Shown here: positions 19,894 to 29,516 of the stretch, one piece after another | Layout of the letters: the number at the start of each line of letters is the position of its first letter | Numbering within the stretch: the stretch's first letter is position 1 | DNA from: Stropharia rugosoannulata | Taxonomy: Eukaryota > Basidiomycota > Agaricomycetes > Agaricales > Strophariaceae | Length of the DNA: 64,000 nt | Assembly (NCBI GenBank): GCA_028532985.1 | Contig: JANCIK010000014.1 | Coordinates: forward strand, 62,001-126,000 | Direction of reading: 5' to 3' | The notes under the pieces: model-generated | Databases searched by the model: none | The model's input: only the letters and a program-made list of their open reading frames with translations | What the model was told of the DNA's origin: nothing | Translations under genes and position numbers: made by a program

Positions 19894-20348
19894 TTGCTTC
19901 TTTTTTTAAGTCCTAGTTGGTCTGCTAATGTGGTTGAAATAAAATCACATAATGAGCCCGTGTCAATTAGAGCACGGGCAGGCTTTCCGTTAATGTTAAC
20001 AATGATTGTGATTGGCCGTGCCACAACGCGGGAAGGGTCTTTGGTAGTTGAGTTGCACCACATTAATGCGTGGGCTGACACAGCCGTTTCAAATTGTAGG
20101 CAAGTGGAATGCGAATTGTCATCCCGCTCGCCCTCCGTCGTTTCAGGAAGGAAAAGACGATGTAGGTCCTCGCCCTCTACTTCAGTGCGAGATAATTCCA
20201 ATATATTCTTTTTAATGGTCTTAAAAATACCATGCACGAATGTCAAACTGGGGTTTATGGAGTTTATCAGCTTCGAGCCAAAAGCACTTATGTAATTCCC
20301 AGTCAATGACACAGTAGTCTGAAGTTTCCAAATCGCGATGTACCACAA
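19890..20348 (-). CDS. Gypsy protease region
   Basis: An aspartic protease active site (ARALIDTGSLCDFISTTLA) lies at the C-terminal end, preceded by PITIIVNINGKP. The frame ends at KKRSN because of a one-base difference in an A-run; the RT frame picks up directly after. The upstream part (ETTEGERDDNSHS) is an acidic linker. Retroviral-type proteases work as dimers to release Gag and Pol products. Confidence 0.8.
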   Translation of the reverse strand: MWYIAIWKLQTTVSLTGNYISAFGSKLINSINPSLTFVHGIFKTIKKNILELSRTEVEGEDLHRLFLPETTEGERDDNSHSTCLQFETAVSAHALMWCNSTTKDPSRVVARPITIIVNINGKPARALIDTGSLCDFISTTLADQLGLKKRSN

Positions 20349-20385
20349 AGCGAGCAGTTGCAGCTCGTTTCTCGCGTTTCATTTT

Positions 20386-21051
20386 CTACTCACTCAAGTA
20401 GTCTCGGAAAAGTCCTCCGTGGTTAAGCTTGTAGGCAGCATTTTGTCCATAAAGATTGAACAAGGACGGCCACTTCTTAAACCAGCGTCGTTCCAATTTG
20501 ATTCTATTAATGTTGTTGCGCATAGCGCATTTAATAGCATACCAGCGAGCTATTAGAAAGTCCTGGCGCTTCAAGTTCGATTTATGTATGTATTCCGCGC
20601 AGTCGGCTTCTCCGTCGTCGACTGCATACCATTCATCTGAGATTTGGGTGATCATGAACCTTTTAATATTATCATATCCTGCGCGATCTCCAGGGTAAGG
20701 AGCGGCTCGTTCTAAGGATCTAATAAAAGAGTCCTCAAGCGGCACCCATGTATACCCGTTCATGTCCCCAGGTTCGTACATTCGACGCGCGATATTGTCT
20801 ATTGACGGATAAGCGCCCGTCTCGGCATATGCCGAAGTATCGTGAACTTCAATGTTCTCGTCGTTACTTGTTGGTGGTGGCGTGGTGCCTTCTATATCTT
20901 CTGAGTCAGATGAGATTAACGTGATGCTATCATCTGTACTAGTAGATAGATAGTGTAGATTATCAAAATCTTCGGTGTATGTAACCTTAATATCCTCATC
21001 ACCATAATCATTGAAATCAGGCATAAAAGCCATTGATACATCTAAATCCAT
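20386..21051 (-). CDS. Gypsy Gag-Pol linker ORF, function unknown
   Basis: The 221-codon open frame lies between the zinc knuckle and the protease. The first half is acidic (DDSITLISSDSEDIEG). The second half has an ordered, aromatic and basic composition (GYTWVPLEDSFIRSLERA, FLIARWYAIKCAMRNNINRI). No domain was recognised. It is probably part of one polyprotein interrupted here. Confidence 0.55.
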   Translation of the reverse strand: MDLDVSMAFMPDFNDYGDEDIKVTYTEDFDNLHYLSTSTDDSITLISSDSEDIEGTTPPPTSNDENIEVHDTSAYAETGAYPSIDNIARRMYEPGDMNGYTWVPLEDSFIRSLERAAPYPGDRAGYDNIKRFMITQISDEWYAVDDGEADCAEYIHKSNLKRQDFLIARWYAIKCAMRNNINRIKLERRWFKKWPSLFNLYGQNAAYKLNHGGLFRDYLSE

Positions 21052-21075
21052 GTAAAATGCATCGACATCGCCATC

Positions 21076-21342
21076 TTATGGAGACTCTGTAGTGTCCCCC
21101 AGATCGAGAAGAGGTTCGTCTTCTTCGTCTTCAATGAATTCAACATTATTTGCGTGTACGCCGCCACGGTTATTATCAGGACGCCTTACAAAGCGTCGCC
21201 GTGGGCAATTGCGCTCGTAATGACCAATTTCACCGCAGCCGTTGCAGCATGCTTTTGCTTCATGACTGTATCTTGTAAGATTGATTTTGTGTTTGTGTAA
21301 GTGCAAGCGACGACTTGTGTGGTCGTCTTGAGGGTGGTTCAA
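21076..21342 (-). CDS. Gypsy nucleocapsid zinc-knuckle segment
   Basis: The short open frame carries one CX2CX4HX4C knuckle (C-NG-C-GEIG-H-YERN-C) followed by PRRR and an acidic tail (EFIEDEEDEPLLDLGD). Nucleocapsid domains bind the packaged RNA. The ATG listed is unlikely to be a genuine start. Confidence 0.75.
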   Translation of the reverse strand: MNHPQDDHTSRRLHLHKHKINLTRYSHEAKACCNGCGEIGHYERNCPRRRFVRRPDNNRGGVHANNVEFIEDEEDEPLLDLGDTTESP

Positions 21343-21489
21343 GGAATAGGATTATAGAATAAATGATAGACTAGAGTTGGGCGAACTTGAAGAGGTACGG
21401 CCGCATGTACTGACTCCAACTGTACTTTGGATGGTAAAACGAGGGTGGGTCCTTTCTTAACTGCCTAGCTACATGTACACGACGTCCTT

Positions 21490-22332
21490 TTATACTGTAA
21501 AAGCATGTATATATAAATAAAATATAAAACTTCTCCTAACTCCTGAGGGCCGATCGAGTTCTCTCCAGAATATTCTTGCCATGATGCCCGAAACCCAAAG
21601 ATATTCCTTCGATCGACCTATACCAAATGGATCTTTTCTGCGCGCACGCAAATAGCGCACCTTACAATCTATTCTGATCCGTGTGAGAAGCATTATTTCT
21701 GTTGTTGTTATTATTACTTCGCTGATTCTGACTATTAGTATGTTGACTAGTTTGGTTTCTCTGTTGTGAGCTAGAAGAAGCTCTGTTATTGTTATTTTTA
21801 CTATAGGATGTACTCTGACGAGTGTCAGATGAATTCCTATTGTTATTATTGTATCTAGTAGTGTTATTATTACTAGAACTCTTGTTGTTTGTGTTTTTAT
21901 TCTTGTTGTTACGGCTAGAACTGCCGGATGAATTTTCCGACGTGCGCGAGTTGCGCTGCGCCATCGAAGCCGTTTCAAACACGGTCGCCCGTAAATCTGT
22001 GGAGTAAAAGGGTTGGGCTCCACACTATTTCTTGCAGTCCCAGATGAATCAGAGGATTTCTCATTGTTATTATCATTATTAATAAGTCTACAAATTAGAC
22101 TAGAAGAGGGTAACATAGAATCTGGTATGTAGGCTCTTCTCCCAGTAGGTCTAGGAGTCACAAAGCTTTCAAACTCTCGAGATAACGGTGTGTTTGCGAC
22201 GTTTCGTTCCATTTGATCGGAGCGGTCGTTTAAGCGCCCGTGATTCCCATGGCCGCGCGACGCTCGCAACTCGTCCTCAAGACGCTGATTTCGGCGTTCT
22301 GATTCTTCTAATCGCCTCAAGAGACTTGCCAA
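21490..22332 (-). CDS. Gypsy Gag, coiled-coil and low-complexity segment
   Basis: This continues the same frame as 22,342-23,256 after one in-frame TAG (22,344-22,342). It opens with a heptad-rich coiled coil (LASLLRRLEESERRNQRLED) then a Ser/Asn-rich part to about 22,015, where the reading frame changes. The alternative frame (21,662-21,982) continues with FETASMAQRNSRTSE and an Asn/Ser/Arg-rich tract. The remainder of this frame to 21,490 is doubtful. The first codon listed is TTG. Confidence 0.55.
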   Translation of the reverse strand: MASLLRRLEESERRNQRLEDELRASRGHGNHGRLNDRSDQMERNVANTPLSREFESFVTPRPTGRRAYIPDSMLPSSSLICRLINNDNNNEKSSDSSGTARNSVEPNPFTPQIYGRPCLKRLRWRSATRARRKIHPAVLAVTTRIKTQTTRVLVIITLLDTIITIGIHLTLVRVHPIVKITITELLLAHNRETKLVNILIVRISEVIITTTEIMLLTRIRIDCKVRYLRARRKDPFGIGRSKEYLWVSGIMARIFWRELDRPSGVRRSFIFYLYIHAFTV

Positions 22333-22341
22333 GTCGTCTGG

Positions 22342-23256
22342 CTAGTTCTCAGGGGCCTTGGGGTTGACTGAAACATTTTTCAAATCCGAAAATCGGACTT
22401 GTTGAGCATAAGGGTTAAGTTCCTCCTGGGGGATGTTAACATTTCCCCATTCTTGTGGATCAACACCTTTCCCATTATTTTTCATGGGTACAGGGGTGTC
22501 CAGAATATGGATAACATCATTAGAATCAGTCATATACTCAGATAAGCGAGCTTCTTGAGCATGAGGATTCAATTCCTCTTGAGGTATTCCAACATTGCCC
22601 CATTCCCTGGGATCAACTCCCTTCCCTTTGTCCTTTGATTGAGTTGAGGTGCTTTCCCATTTTTGATTAAGGGAGATAGCTGCGGAGATTTCGTTTATTT
22701 TCTCCATTATCTCAACCATTCTAGTATCTTGAAATTGGTACATGTTCTTCATTAATCCAAATTTTTCAAGTACATCATCCATAATAGGGAAAAGTTGATT
22801 GACTGCGGACGTGGTATTGGCTACAGTTGTTACTAACACTTCCATATCCAGGAGACTATCATTTCCCGAAAGAACAGATTCATTTTCCTCAGGTAGAGGA
22901 GTTAAAGGTGACAAATCTCCTAATAAAGTATAACTTCCCGCCCTACTACTGGCAGGAGAATTCCGTCCGCCACCCGTGGTGCGGCTGTGCTGGGCCTCGC
23001 CCGTAGCACGACGATGCTGGGCCTCGCCCGTGGCATCTGCGTCGCGCAGATCGTCATCTGCCGTCGCGTTCAAAGGCGCGCCCGTGCGGGCCGCCGTCCG
23101 GATGCTGCGCCTAACAGCACCGGAAGAATGCTCAGGGGGAGCGACCCCTTCTTGAGAGCGTTCGCGCGTATCAGCGCCGTGTCCTGTAACCGAGCCCTGC
23201 ATTCCAGCAACTGGCTCGGCGTGATCACTAGGACCAGTCTCCATTCTCGAAGACAT
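22342..23256 (-). CDS. Gypsy Gag, N-terminal part
   Basis: The 304-codon open frame begins MSSRMETGPSDH. It includes the LSPLTPLPEENES stretch common at the front of mushroom gypsy Gag proteins. A helical segment (VANTTSAVNQLFPIMDDVLE) is followed by two copies of a ~30-residue motif, GKGVDPxEWGNVxIPQEELN with PxAQxxRxS after it, about 60 residues apart. The frame ends at an in-frame TAG followed by sequence that looks like the same protein, so CAG to TAG is the likely change. Confidence 0.75.
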   Translation of the reverse strand: MSSRMETGPSDHAEPVAGMQGSVTGHGADTRERSQEGVAPPEHSSGAVRRSIRTAARTGAPLNATADDDLRDADATGEAQHRRATGEAQHSRTTGGGRNSPASSRAGSYTLLGDLSPLTPLPEENESVLSGNDSLLDMEVLVTTVANTTSAVNQLFPIMDDVLEKFGLMKNMYQFQDTRMVEIMEKINEISAAISLNQKWESTSTQSKDKGKGVDPREWGNVGIPQEELNPHAQEARLSEYMTDSNDVIHILDTPVPMKNNGKGVDPQEWGNVNIPQEELNPYAQQVRFSDLKNVSVNPKAPEN

Positions 23257-23444
23257 GTGTAGTAACTAAAAATAAAAACGGTTAGCTACTAGGATAAAAA
23301 TTTGAGCACTACGCCTGGGGGGTGTTTGATGGCCAGTCAAAGGTCCAGTAACGGGCTTGCTTGTCGTAGAGAGTACCAGCAGAGGTTCGGGGTGATCCCG
23401 CAAAGCAGTAGAGTATACCGACAGCAAGGGTACTGTCAAAAATA

Positions 23445-23602
23445 TGTGACGGGGCGAGAGATAGATTCCCACGAGTCCCGGCACACGAGTGAGGCTCGAC
23501 AAAAGACAGAGTAAAGCTGTAGAATTCGAGACTGCCTTCTGGCTACGATACAGAAGGCCTTTTATACTCTACGGGTCTGTTTGTACTAGGCGGTCCGTCA
23601 CA
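23445..23602 (-). repeat. Gypsy 5' LTR, internally deleted (158 bp)
   Basis: It is identical to 13,349-13,615 except that bases equivalent to 13,492-13,600 are missing. For a minus-strand element this removes positions about 16-124 of U3. The TATA-like box is retained. Confidence 0.9.
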
Positions 23603-23607
23603 AATAC
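23603..23607. repeat. Target-site duplication AATAC, right
   Basis: It matches 13,344-13,348. Confidence 0.85.
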
Positions 23608-23756
23608 AGCCCTGCAGGGGACAAGATAAGTAATAGAAGACGAAGGGAAACCCCACAACAGACGCACTTCCGGTCTGTCAGTTCGCCCTTGCTGCGACCT
23701 CTGTGTTAGAGCTCGGATGGATCGACATGGCCTCGTTTATGCAGGGTTGCGGACGA

Positions 23757-23915
23757 GAAGTCGCGAGCGCAATGGTGGTGATGGTTTAAGGAAAGGAAAG
23801 GGTTTACGAGGCCTTGGGAAACGTCCGCTCCGCTCCGGGGTCCCGGTGCCGGAACGGAGCAAACGTCAAACTGCTTACCCTACAATTCGAGCAAACAAAA
23901 TCGGTTGAACAAGAC
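23757..23915 (+). repeat. Dispersed non-coding repeat, copy 2
   Basis: It shares ordered blocks with 3,974-4,140 and 42,811-42,945, including GTCCGCTCC, CGGGGTCCCGG, CCGGAACGGAGC, AACGTCAAA and CAAAATCGG. Confidence 0.55.
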
Positions 23916-25141
23916 CCTAGGTACAGTACATAACTCCGTGCTTCGACATGCAACGTGCATCGCCCGGAGTATTAGCCTGGATACCAAGTGAGTTATATCG
24001 GACTTACTTATCATTAATACTGAAGTAGAATTGTATGCAGAATCTTTTTGGACGCCCGTATTTCCATGCTTAAAACAAGGGGTAACAGCGAGCACGCCCA
24101 CTGAGAACTACATGTCACTTCTTATGCGCTGGTGGACGCTTGTACATGTGAGTATTAATTTATATTCCAATGTAATCTGGGATTTATCTGATCTGGTGAG
24201 CAGATCAAGTAGTAAGACAGAGGGCGTACATCCGTGGACTTAGCATGGATGAGCAAGTCCAAACGCACTGACCCTAATTCCAGTAGCACAAGTGCCATTT
24301 CGTGCTGCTGTGTGCAACAGTGGCGCCTGCGAATAAAAATTCGTGAGTCTCTGAATGCAAGCGGGGTGAACATATTGGTTGGAGATAGCGTGTTGGAAAA
24401 TCCAGTGAGCCTCAGCCAACAAATGCAGCGGAGCGGAGACTAATGAGCTTATATTTGCGTAAAGAAACACACGGAGCAGCGTACAGTAGGTGTAGAATTA
24501 AGCAAAGGATACTTATCTACTTCAGTGCTAGAAAAACCAAAAAACAAAAGGCAATATAACACGAATGCGAATGAATTTATATTCATTACACATCTAACGA
24601 TACAAACATGAGCATGTACAGCGCCGCCATTGCATAAGCGGCTCTTGCTCAGTGAATATATCTTCGCGAAAAAGAGGGGAAACGTCAGTGAAAGAGAAGG
24701 GAGAGAATACAGATAGGACTAGGTATAGTATGTATAGCTTTGAGCTTGGATTGGACGATTTAAATTGATATGCAGATTCCGTTCCTGAGTTTTGAGCACA
24801 CTGAACGACTTCCCCGCATCCGGGGAAGTGGCCGAGTAATGAACTCTGTGCAAGTCGAGATATACAGGCACAATCTGGCAGAAAATTGTTCAAGCGGACA
24901 CTTCGCTACGTTCATTGGCTATCAGTACATCTCTACACACATAGTCATCTGTAATCGCGTAGAGGAAGTACTACATAATTCAATACAAGATTATACAGCC
25001 TCCCTGAGCACGGTGAAGCAAGGCGGCATTGTACCTAACCAATGAGGTCAATATATATTATACACCCAGAGGACCTACATTAAATACAAACATGTATCTT
25101 ACAGTAATATTTTATTCAAATATAGCAATGGTGCATGTAGT
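23916..25141. other. Intergenic; nothing recognised
   Basis: No ORF with a recognisable domain. A short block GGAAGTGGCCGAGTAA (about 24,824) resembles a block inside the 1,521-bp inverted element (28,558-28,574). Confidence 0.3.
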
Positions 25142-26748
25142 TCAACCTACCCAGTGACTCCGAGACAGAGGTTGTATACGACTCGGCCCCAGAGTCGCTG
25201 TGGTAGTTGACCCTATGGGGTAGAGCCTAGCGCACGCTGTGGTGTCCGACTCCGTGCCCGCAAACCGCGCCTTTGCGAGCACGCTAGGTGGCAGGGGCCC
25301 ACGCATCTGCTGCTGCGCGGGCCCGCTGTTTATAATACCTATCAGCCCATTAATCGCCTTTTCCTGCTTTCCCGCCTCAACTACAAGCACGGCCACGCGC
25401 TTCTCAAGAGCCGCATTCACGTCGAAGATGTTCTGCGTGAACTCTGCTAGCTCGGCGTATTGCGCGTCGCGCTTGCCCAGGGCTTCGCGGAGCTCGTCTG
25501 CCGATGCGGTATGGATATTGAACCCTGAACGTTCGGTAGGCGAGGGCACAATGGGCGGTAAAGGGGCGGTCTTAGGGCTGGTTTCCTCTGGCAGTGAGAG
25601 GGAGTTGTCTGGGGTTGTGAGTGACAGGGCCGGCTCGGTGGACGGGGAGGTCGGCATGGGCGGAGAGGGCGGCAGGGGAAGCGGGATGGAGGGCTGGCGG
25701 GTGAGGGAGGGAGAAGGCGGCGCTTTGTAGGAGCTGTGGGCGACAGTGGTTCGGCGCCTGAGTGACGGCGGGAACCCCTTCTCGAGGTTGCTGCCGGCTG
25801 ACAGCCGTGAAGACCGCACTCGCAGTGCCAATTCGACTGCAGGCTGGCCGCGATCTGATGGCAACTTTGGGCTGGACACTGGCGTTTGTCTATGATGCAC
25901 TGCCGCAACTAGCACAGAGGCCGGCGTCTGCCCACATCGGTACACTGGCGAGTTGTTGCCCATGGACGGTGGCAAGGGCAATGGTGGTGGCGGTATTTTT
26001 GCCTCTGCTTCTTCATGGGCTGCCTTTTCCCAGCGCTCAATGAGGTCTGCTGGGCGCACGAAGAGGTCGCGGTACTCGTCGAGGTTATCCGACAGTGACA
26101 CAGTGATTATTGGGTGCTCTCTCAGGCGGGGGGTCGTTGAGCAGGATGTAGAGTCACTTGAGGTGGTTTCTGGCGACGAGGAGCGGGTGCTCTCCGGGTG
26201 GAGCAATACCGCGGGCTGGGGCTGTGCAGCAACGGCGGCCACAGCTTTTGGCGAGGCGGCGAACTTTGAGGTTAGGCTTGCGTGCATAGGAAGGGGGGGT
26301 GCGGGTTGCACATTGGCAATAGGCTTGGAAGGCCGCCTGCGATACGCTCTCGTCAGAGCCACATTTTGAGGAATGGAATACATGTCCCCCATCTCCTCCC
26401 GTGCAAATGAAATGAAAAAACTCACCTATCCCTGCTAGTTGCCTTGTTCACCTGTGCCAGCTCGCCAGCCTCTGAGGAGTAGCATTCGCCGCCGCCAGCG
26501 ATCATGTAAGGACTTCTCGCTGCGGACTGGTTTGACTTTTTCCGCGCGCGGCTGAACAGGTGGATGCTGGTGATCTTCTTTTTTGCGCCTCCTTCGTCGC
26601 CGCTCGTATACGCCGCTACTGGCGCTGCTGGGGAGGGGGAGGAAAGGTTGGTTTGGGAATGTCGAGCTATGCTCGATGGCGCGACGCCACGGATAAAGTC
26701 AGATGTCTTAGCCCGGAACCCACGAGACTGGGGTGCAGAGAGCGACAT
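25142..26748 (-). CDS. Hypothetical low-complexity protein with C-terminal coiled coil
   Basis: I read this as two exons. Exon 1 starts at ATG 26,748 (MSLSAPQSRGFRAKTSDFIR) and carries a basic KKKITSIHLFSRARKKS patch. A candidate intron of about 56 nt begins with GTGAAC after GELAQ and ends in GGGAG; exon 2 then opens EMGDMYSIPQNVALTRAYRR and runs to 25,142. The middle is Pro/Ser-rich, and a helical stretch (LREALGKRDAQYAELAEFTQ...NAALEKRVAVLVVEAGKQEK) near the end should form a coiled coil. Total length is about 515 residues. No catalytic domain was recognised. An alternative reading starts inside the intron at 26,425. The gene shows no internal stop and may be the best-preserved host gene here. 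Confidence 0.5.
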
Positions 26749-27995
26749 GGTGGGGGGAGGGGATGTGGTGAGGCGCGTCTGTCAGTGAAGAGGTCGCGGA
26801 TCAAAGAGAAGAAGCAATAGGTAAGCTGGCGGTGAGGTGCCTACGTGTCGTGTCTGTTTTATAACTAGCCTCTTTTCCCAGATAAGCGAGCGGCCTTGAG
26901 AGAAGGGCAGCTTTGCCATTCCCAGGGGCTTCCCCTGGGAATGATTCGAGGTCGAGAAATCCGAATCAGAGGTCCGTTTTCACGCCTGGGGATGTCTTGG
27001 GTGGGTTTAGGGAATTTTTTCTTCTTTGGAATGTGTATAGGACTCCCTGAACAGTAGACCGGCAGAAGCGCCTGGGTCTCCGTGATAGACGCCGATCAAT
27101 TTTATTCACCGCAATTCGGATGCCCCCATAATGTCTAATCCTAAATAGCCATAGTCAATTGTGATCCTCATGGTCGCGGTCAGCATCGTCGTCACTCGTA
27201 CTCCATTTGAAGATGCGTTTCTGCGGAAGGAGTTACTTTGGACCCCAATGGGATGAATGGGCGAAGGCTGTTCCATATCAATTAGTTCCGGGTATTTATT
27301 AGCATCATGAACAGACTCTCTTCTTACGGTCTTTGGACAGTTAACAACGTACATATTTCTTTCTTTTTTCATCCAGGTTTAGGACTAATGTACCTTGTAA
27401 ATACTTAGCAAGACGATAGTTTATGAACTACAAGGGGAGTTACTTAGTAGCAGTTTGGTACAGCCAATTGACGCCATGTTATCGCTTCAAGAGAATAATT
27501 TTAAGAATATGTTTACAGATTATAAAGATCAACATTACAATGATGTGTAAAAGTACTATGCTAGTCCATATGTTTTACAGTTTGTTATATATGGCTAACA
27601 GCAAGTGGTGATACTGGCAGCAATTACATTCCTTGGTAGGAGCATACGATGGTGAAGGGTGAGTGTCGTAGGGTGCGCGGTGGAGATGGGGCGTGATGTG
27701 CCAGCCTCGGGGGAAGGAAGGGTGCTGGAGGGAAATTTAGCTCGCATATCTGGTCTCGCTCATGGGCACTCCATGCGTCGGGGCCGGGGTCGATTTCCAT
27801 GATTACATGTCCCTCGGAACTCGCGGACCGCTCGACCCCTCGCCATAGCTTTAGCGCATATATGCATGCGTAGTCTTTAGTGGACATGTCTGACGGTGTA
27901 CGTCAAATGTGTAGCGCAGAGAAGGCTATAAAATGAATGCCTGGCACATACGCCCGAACTTTACCTCCTAGTCCTCGCCCACTTTGCAGTCACAG
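26749..27995. other. Intergenic with one foldback
   Basis: It contains the foldback at 26,917-26,943. A weak minus ORF at 27,106-27,372 and another at 27,624-27,887 have no recognised domain. A TATA-like CTATAAAATG lies at about 27,928. Confidence 0.35.
26917..26943. repeat. Foldback repeat, copy a
   Basis: CATTCCCAGGGG and CCCCTGGGAATG form a perfect 12-bp inverted repeat with a 3-nt loop. It is preceded by GGGCAGCTTTGC, as in the longer copies at 43,093 and 53,067. Confidence 0.75.
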
Positions 27996-29516
27996 TGTCG
28001 GAAAAATCAGAATAAACATATCTGGCCTGAAATGGCCAGATATGCACATATCAGTTCATCACCTTTAAGGGTGGGTTACAATCTTCAAAAACCCCTTATA
28101 TCCGGTAAACAGAATAACAGCTCCTGATCGAGCCGTTCATTAGTATATGCCCTGATAACCTATTATCAGCAGTTGTCAGAACTATAAATACCTTTCCCAT
28201 TGACAATCTTCAAAAACCTCTTATATCCGGTTATCATTTTCTTCCGTGTGCAATATTCAGTTGCCAGAGCTATTCTTCTGATAACTTTCAAAAACTGTTT
28301 TCATACAGTTAGTTACCTCCAATGAGCCTTCACTTATACTAAAAAAGGAAGCTATGCTCCCATACTTCGGCGTAACAGGCAAAATTGATTGCATTTAAAT
28401 AGTACTAGTACTACATTGTGTACACCGTATTATTGTTAAAGACTACTTACAGAGCTAATACACTTTTTCAAACATCATAAAGATGGATGTTGAATATTGA
28501 ACGTTGAGGGACTACACAGTACATACCTCCAATCTACTTGAATGCAACGAAGTCCGGACAAGTGGCCGAGTAAGCATGTATATTAATGTCAGTATGTACC
28601 GCAACTCAACCGCAGCTGTCATGTCACATACCTCGCCGTACTTACTCAAAGATGTTTTTCACCCAATAAATGATTATAGTGGAGGAGATACTGGGGTTCT
28701 TAGACTCTAGTACGACAAACGGCGCATCCTTTATGTGTTTTCATTTGTGGGGCAAAACAAATACATGATATCATGCTCCGTATTGGCTCCGCACTTAGCC
28801 AAACATCATGCATACTACTGCTCCAGACAAAATGAAAATGCCGTACCTTCCTACTTATGTAGACCGGTGACCGTTAGTAAAGGCAAGTAGCCCGGATTGG
28901 CTCGCCGGACTCCGGTCTACAGGGAATGTCCACAGGTCTATGTAGACTACTCCTTACGTAGGCGCTAGAAAACATGCTCTCACTGCCTTCGAAGAAAGGT
29001 AGTACATTTACGCTAATGTTATACGAGGGGCACTAATATGCCCATTTTTCGACGAAGCCGCCAAGGATACAAACTACATAGTGGACACGGTGAACGGTGA
29101 TATGTTTTTAAGATTAAATTTGGTTTAAATGTGGTCGTGTACACATACTATTATGCTGCGGTTGTTTACATGCTCTCATAGAATTACATGCACAAAGTGA
29201 TGACCTCGGATATGATCTGAGAATGTACTGATCAACCCCGACCGTATTACTTATATTCGTTTGATAACCAATGACATTGAGAATATATGTACTTACAATG
29301 TTTCTCGTGTACATTGACATACAGTGATCGAGGCAGGTAACGCACTGATCATCTCTCTTGTTTAAAGTAATAAGTATAGATTTCAAATATCTGTACAGGT
29401 AAGGGGTTATCAGCTTTGATAACCATGGTGATACGTCTCTCTGCGGGATGTGATATCCACTGATGATGTCATCAGCGGCGCAACCTGCTGATCAGCATAT
29501 TTGGATTTTTCCGACA
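27996..29516 (+). mobile_element. 1,521-bp non-autonomous TIR element, left copy
   Basis: The ends are TGTCGGAAAAATC and its inverse. The whole sequence recurs inverted at 56,354-57,874 with the same length; the one difference I found is a C/T at about 28,846. It holds only short ORFs (28,504-28,710 plus; 29,114-29,386 minus) with no transposase features. Internal structure includes an 11-bp perfect hairpin (28,017-28,044), a 27-bp direct repeat (28,080 and 28,205) and many TGATAACC/TTATCAG words. No target-site duplication is evident on either copy. It is presumably mobilised by a transposase encoded elsewhere. Confidence 0.8.
28080..28231 (+). repeat. Direct repeat inside the TIR element
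   Basis: A 27-bp unit (AATCTTCAAAAACC, then CTTATATCCGGT) occurs at 28,080-28,106 and 28,205-28,231 with one mismatch, a period of 125 bp near the element end. Confidence 0.8.

Larger units (their letters stand above)
13349..23602 (-). mobile_element. Ty3/gypsy LTR retrotransposon with accessory ORF
   Basis: The LTRs begin TGTGACGG and end CCGTCACA (an 8-bp inverted terminus) and are flanked by AATAC duplications. Minus-strand order is Gag - zinc knuckle - protease - RT/RNase H - integrase with a chromodomain-like tail - an extra ORF - 3' LTR, as in fungal chromoviruses. A 1,569-bp gag-only element is nested inside; without it and its TSD copy the element is about 8.7 kb. The coding region carries an in-frame TAG and several frameshifts, so this copy is defective as read. 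The aligned 158 bp of the two LTRs are identical, implying recent insertion. No tRNA 3'-end-type primer site was recognised next to the 5' LTR (minus strand TATTTTTGACAGT). Confidence 0.92.

Noticed and set aside
27996..29516. Short ORFs of 68 and 90 codons inside the TIR element as genes
   Set aside because: Both are present in both copies simply because the DNA is repeated. They show no domain or coding bias.
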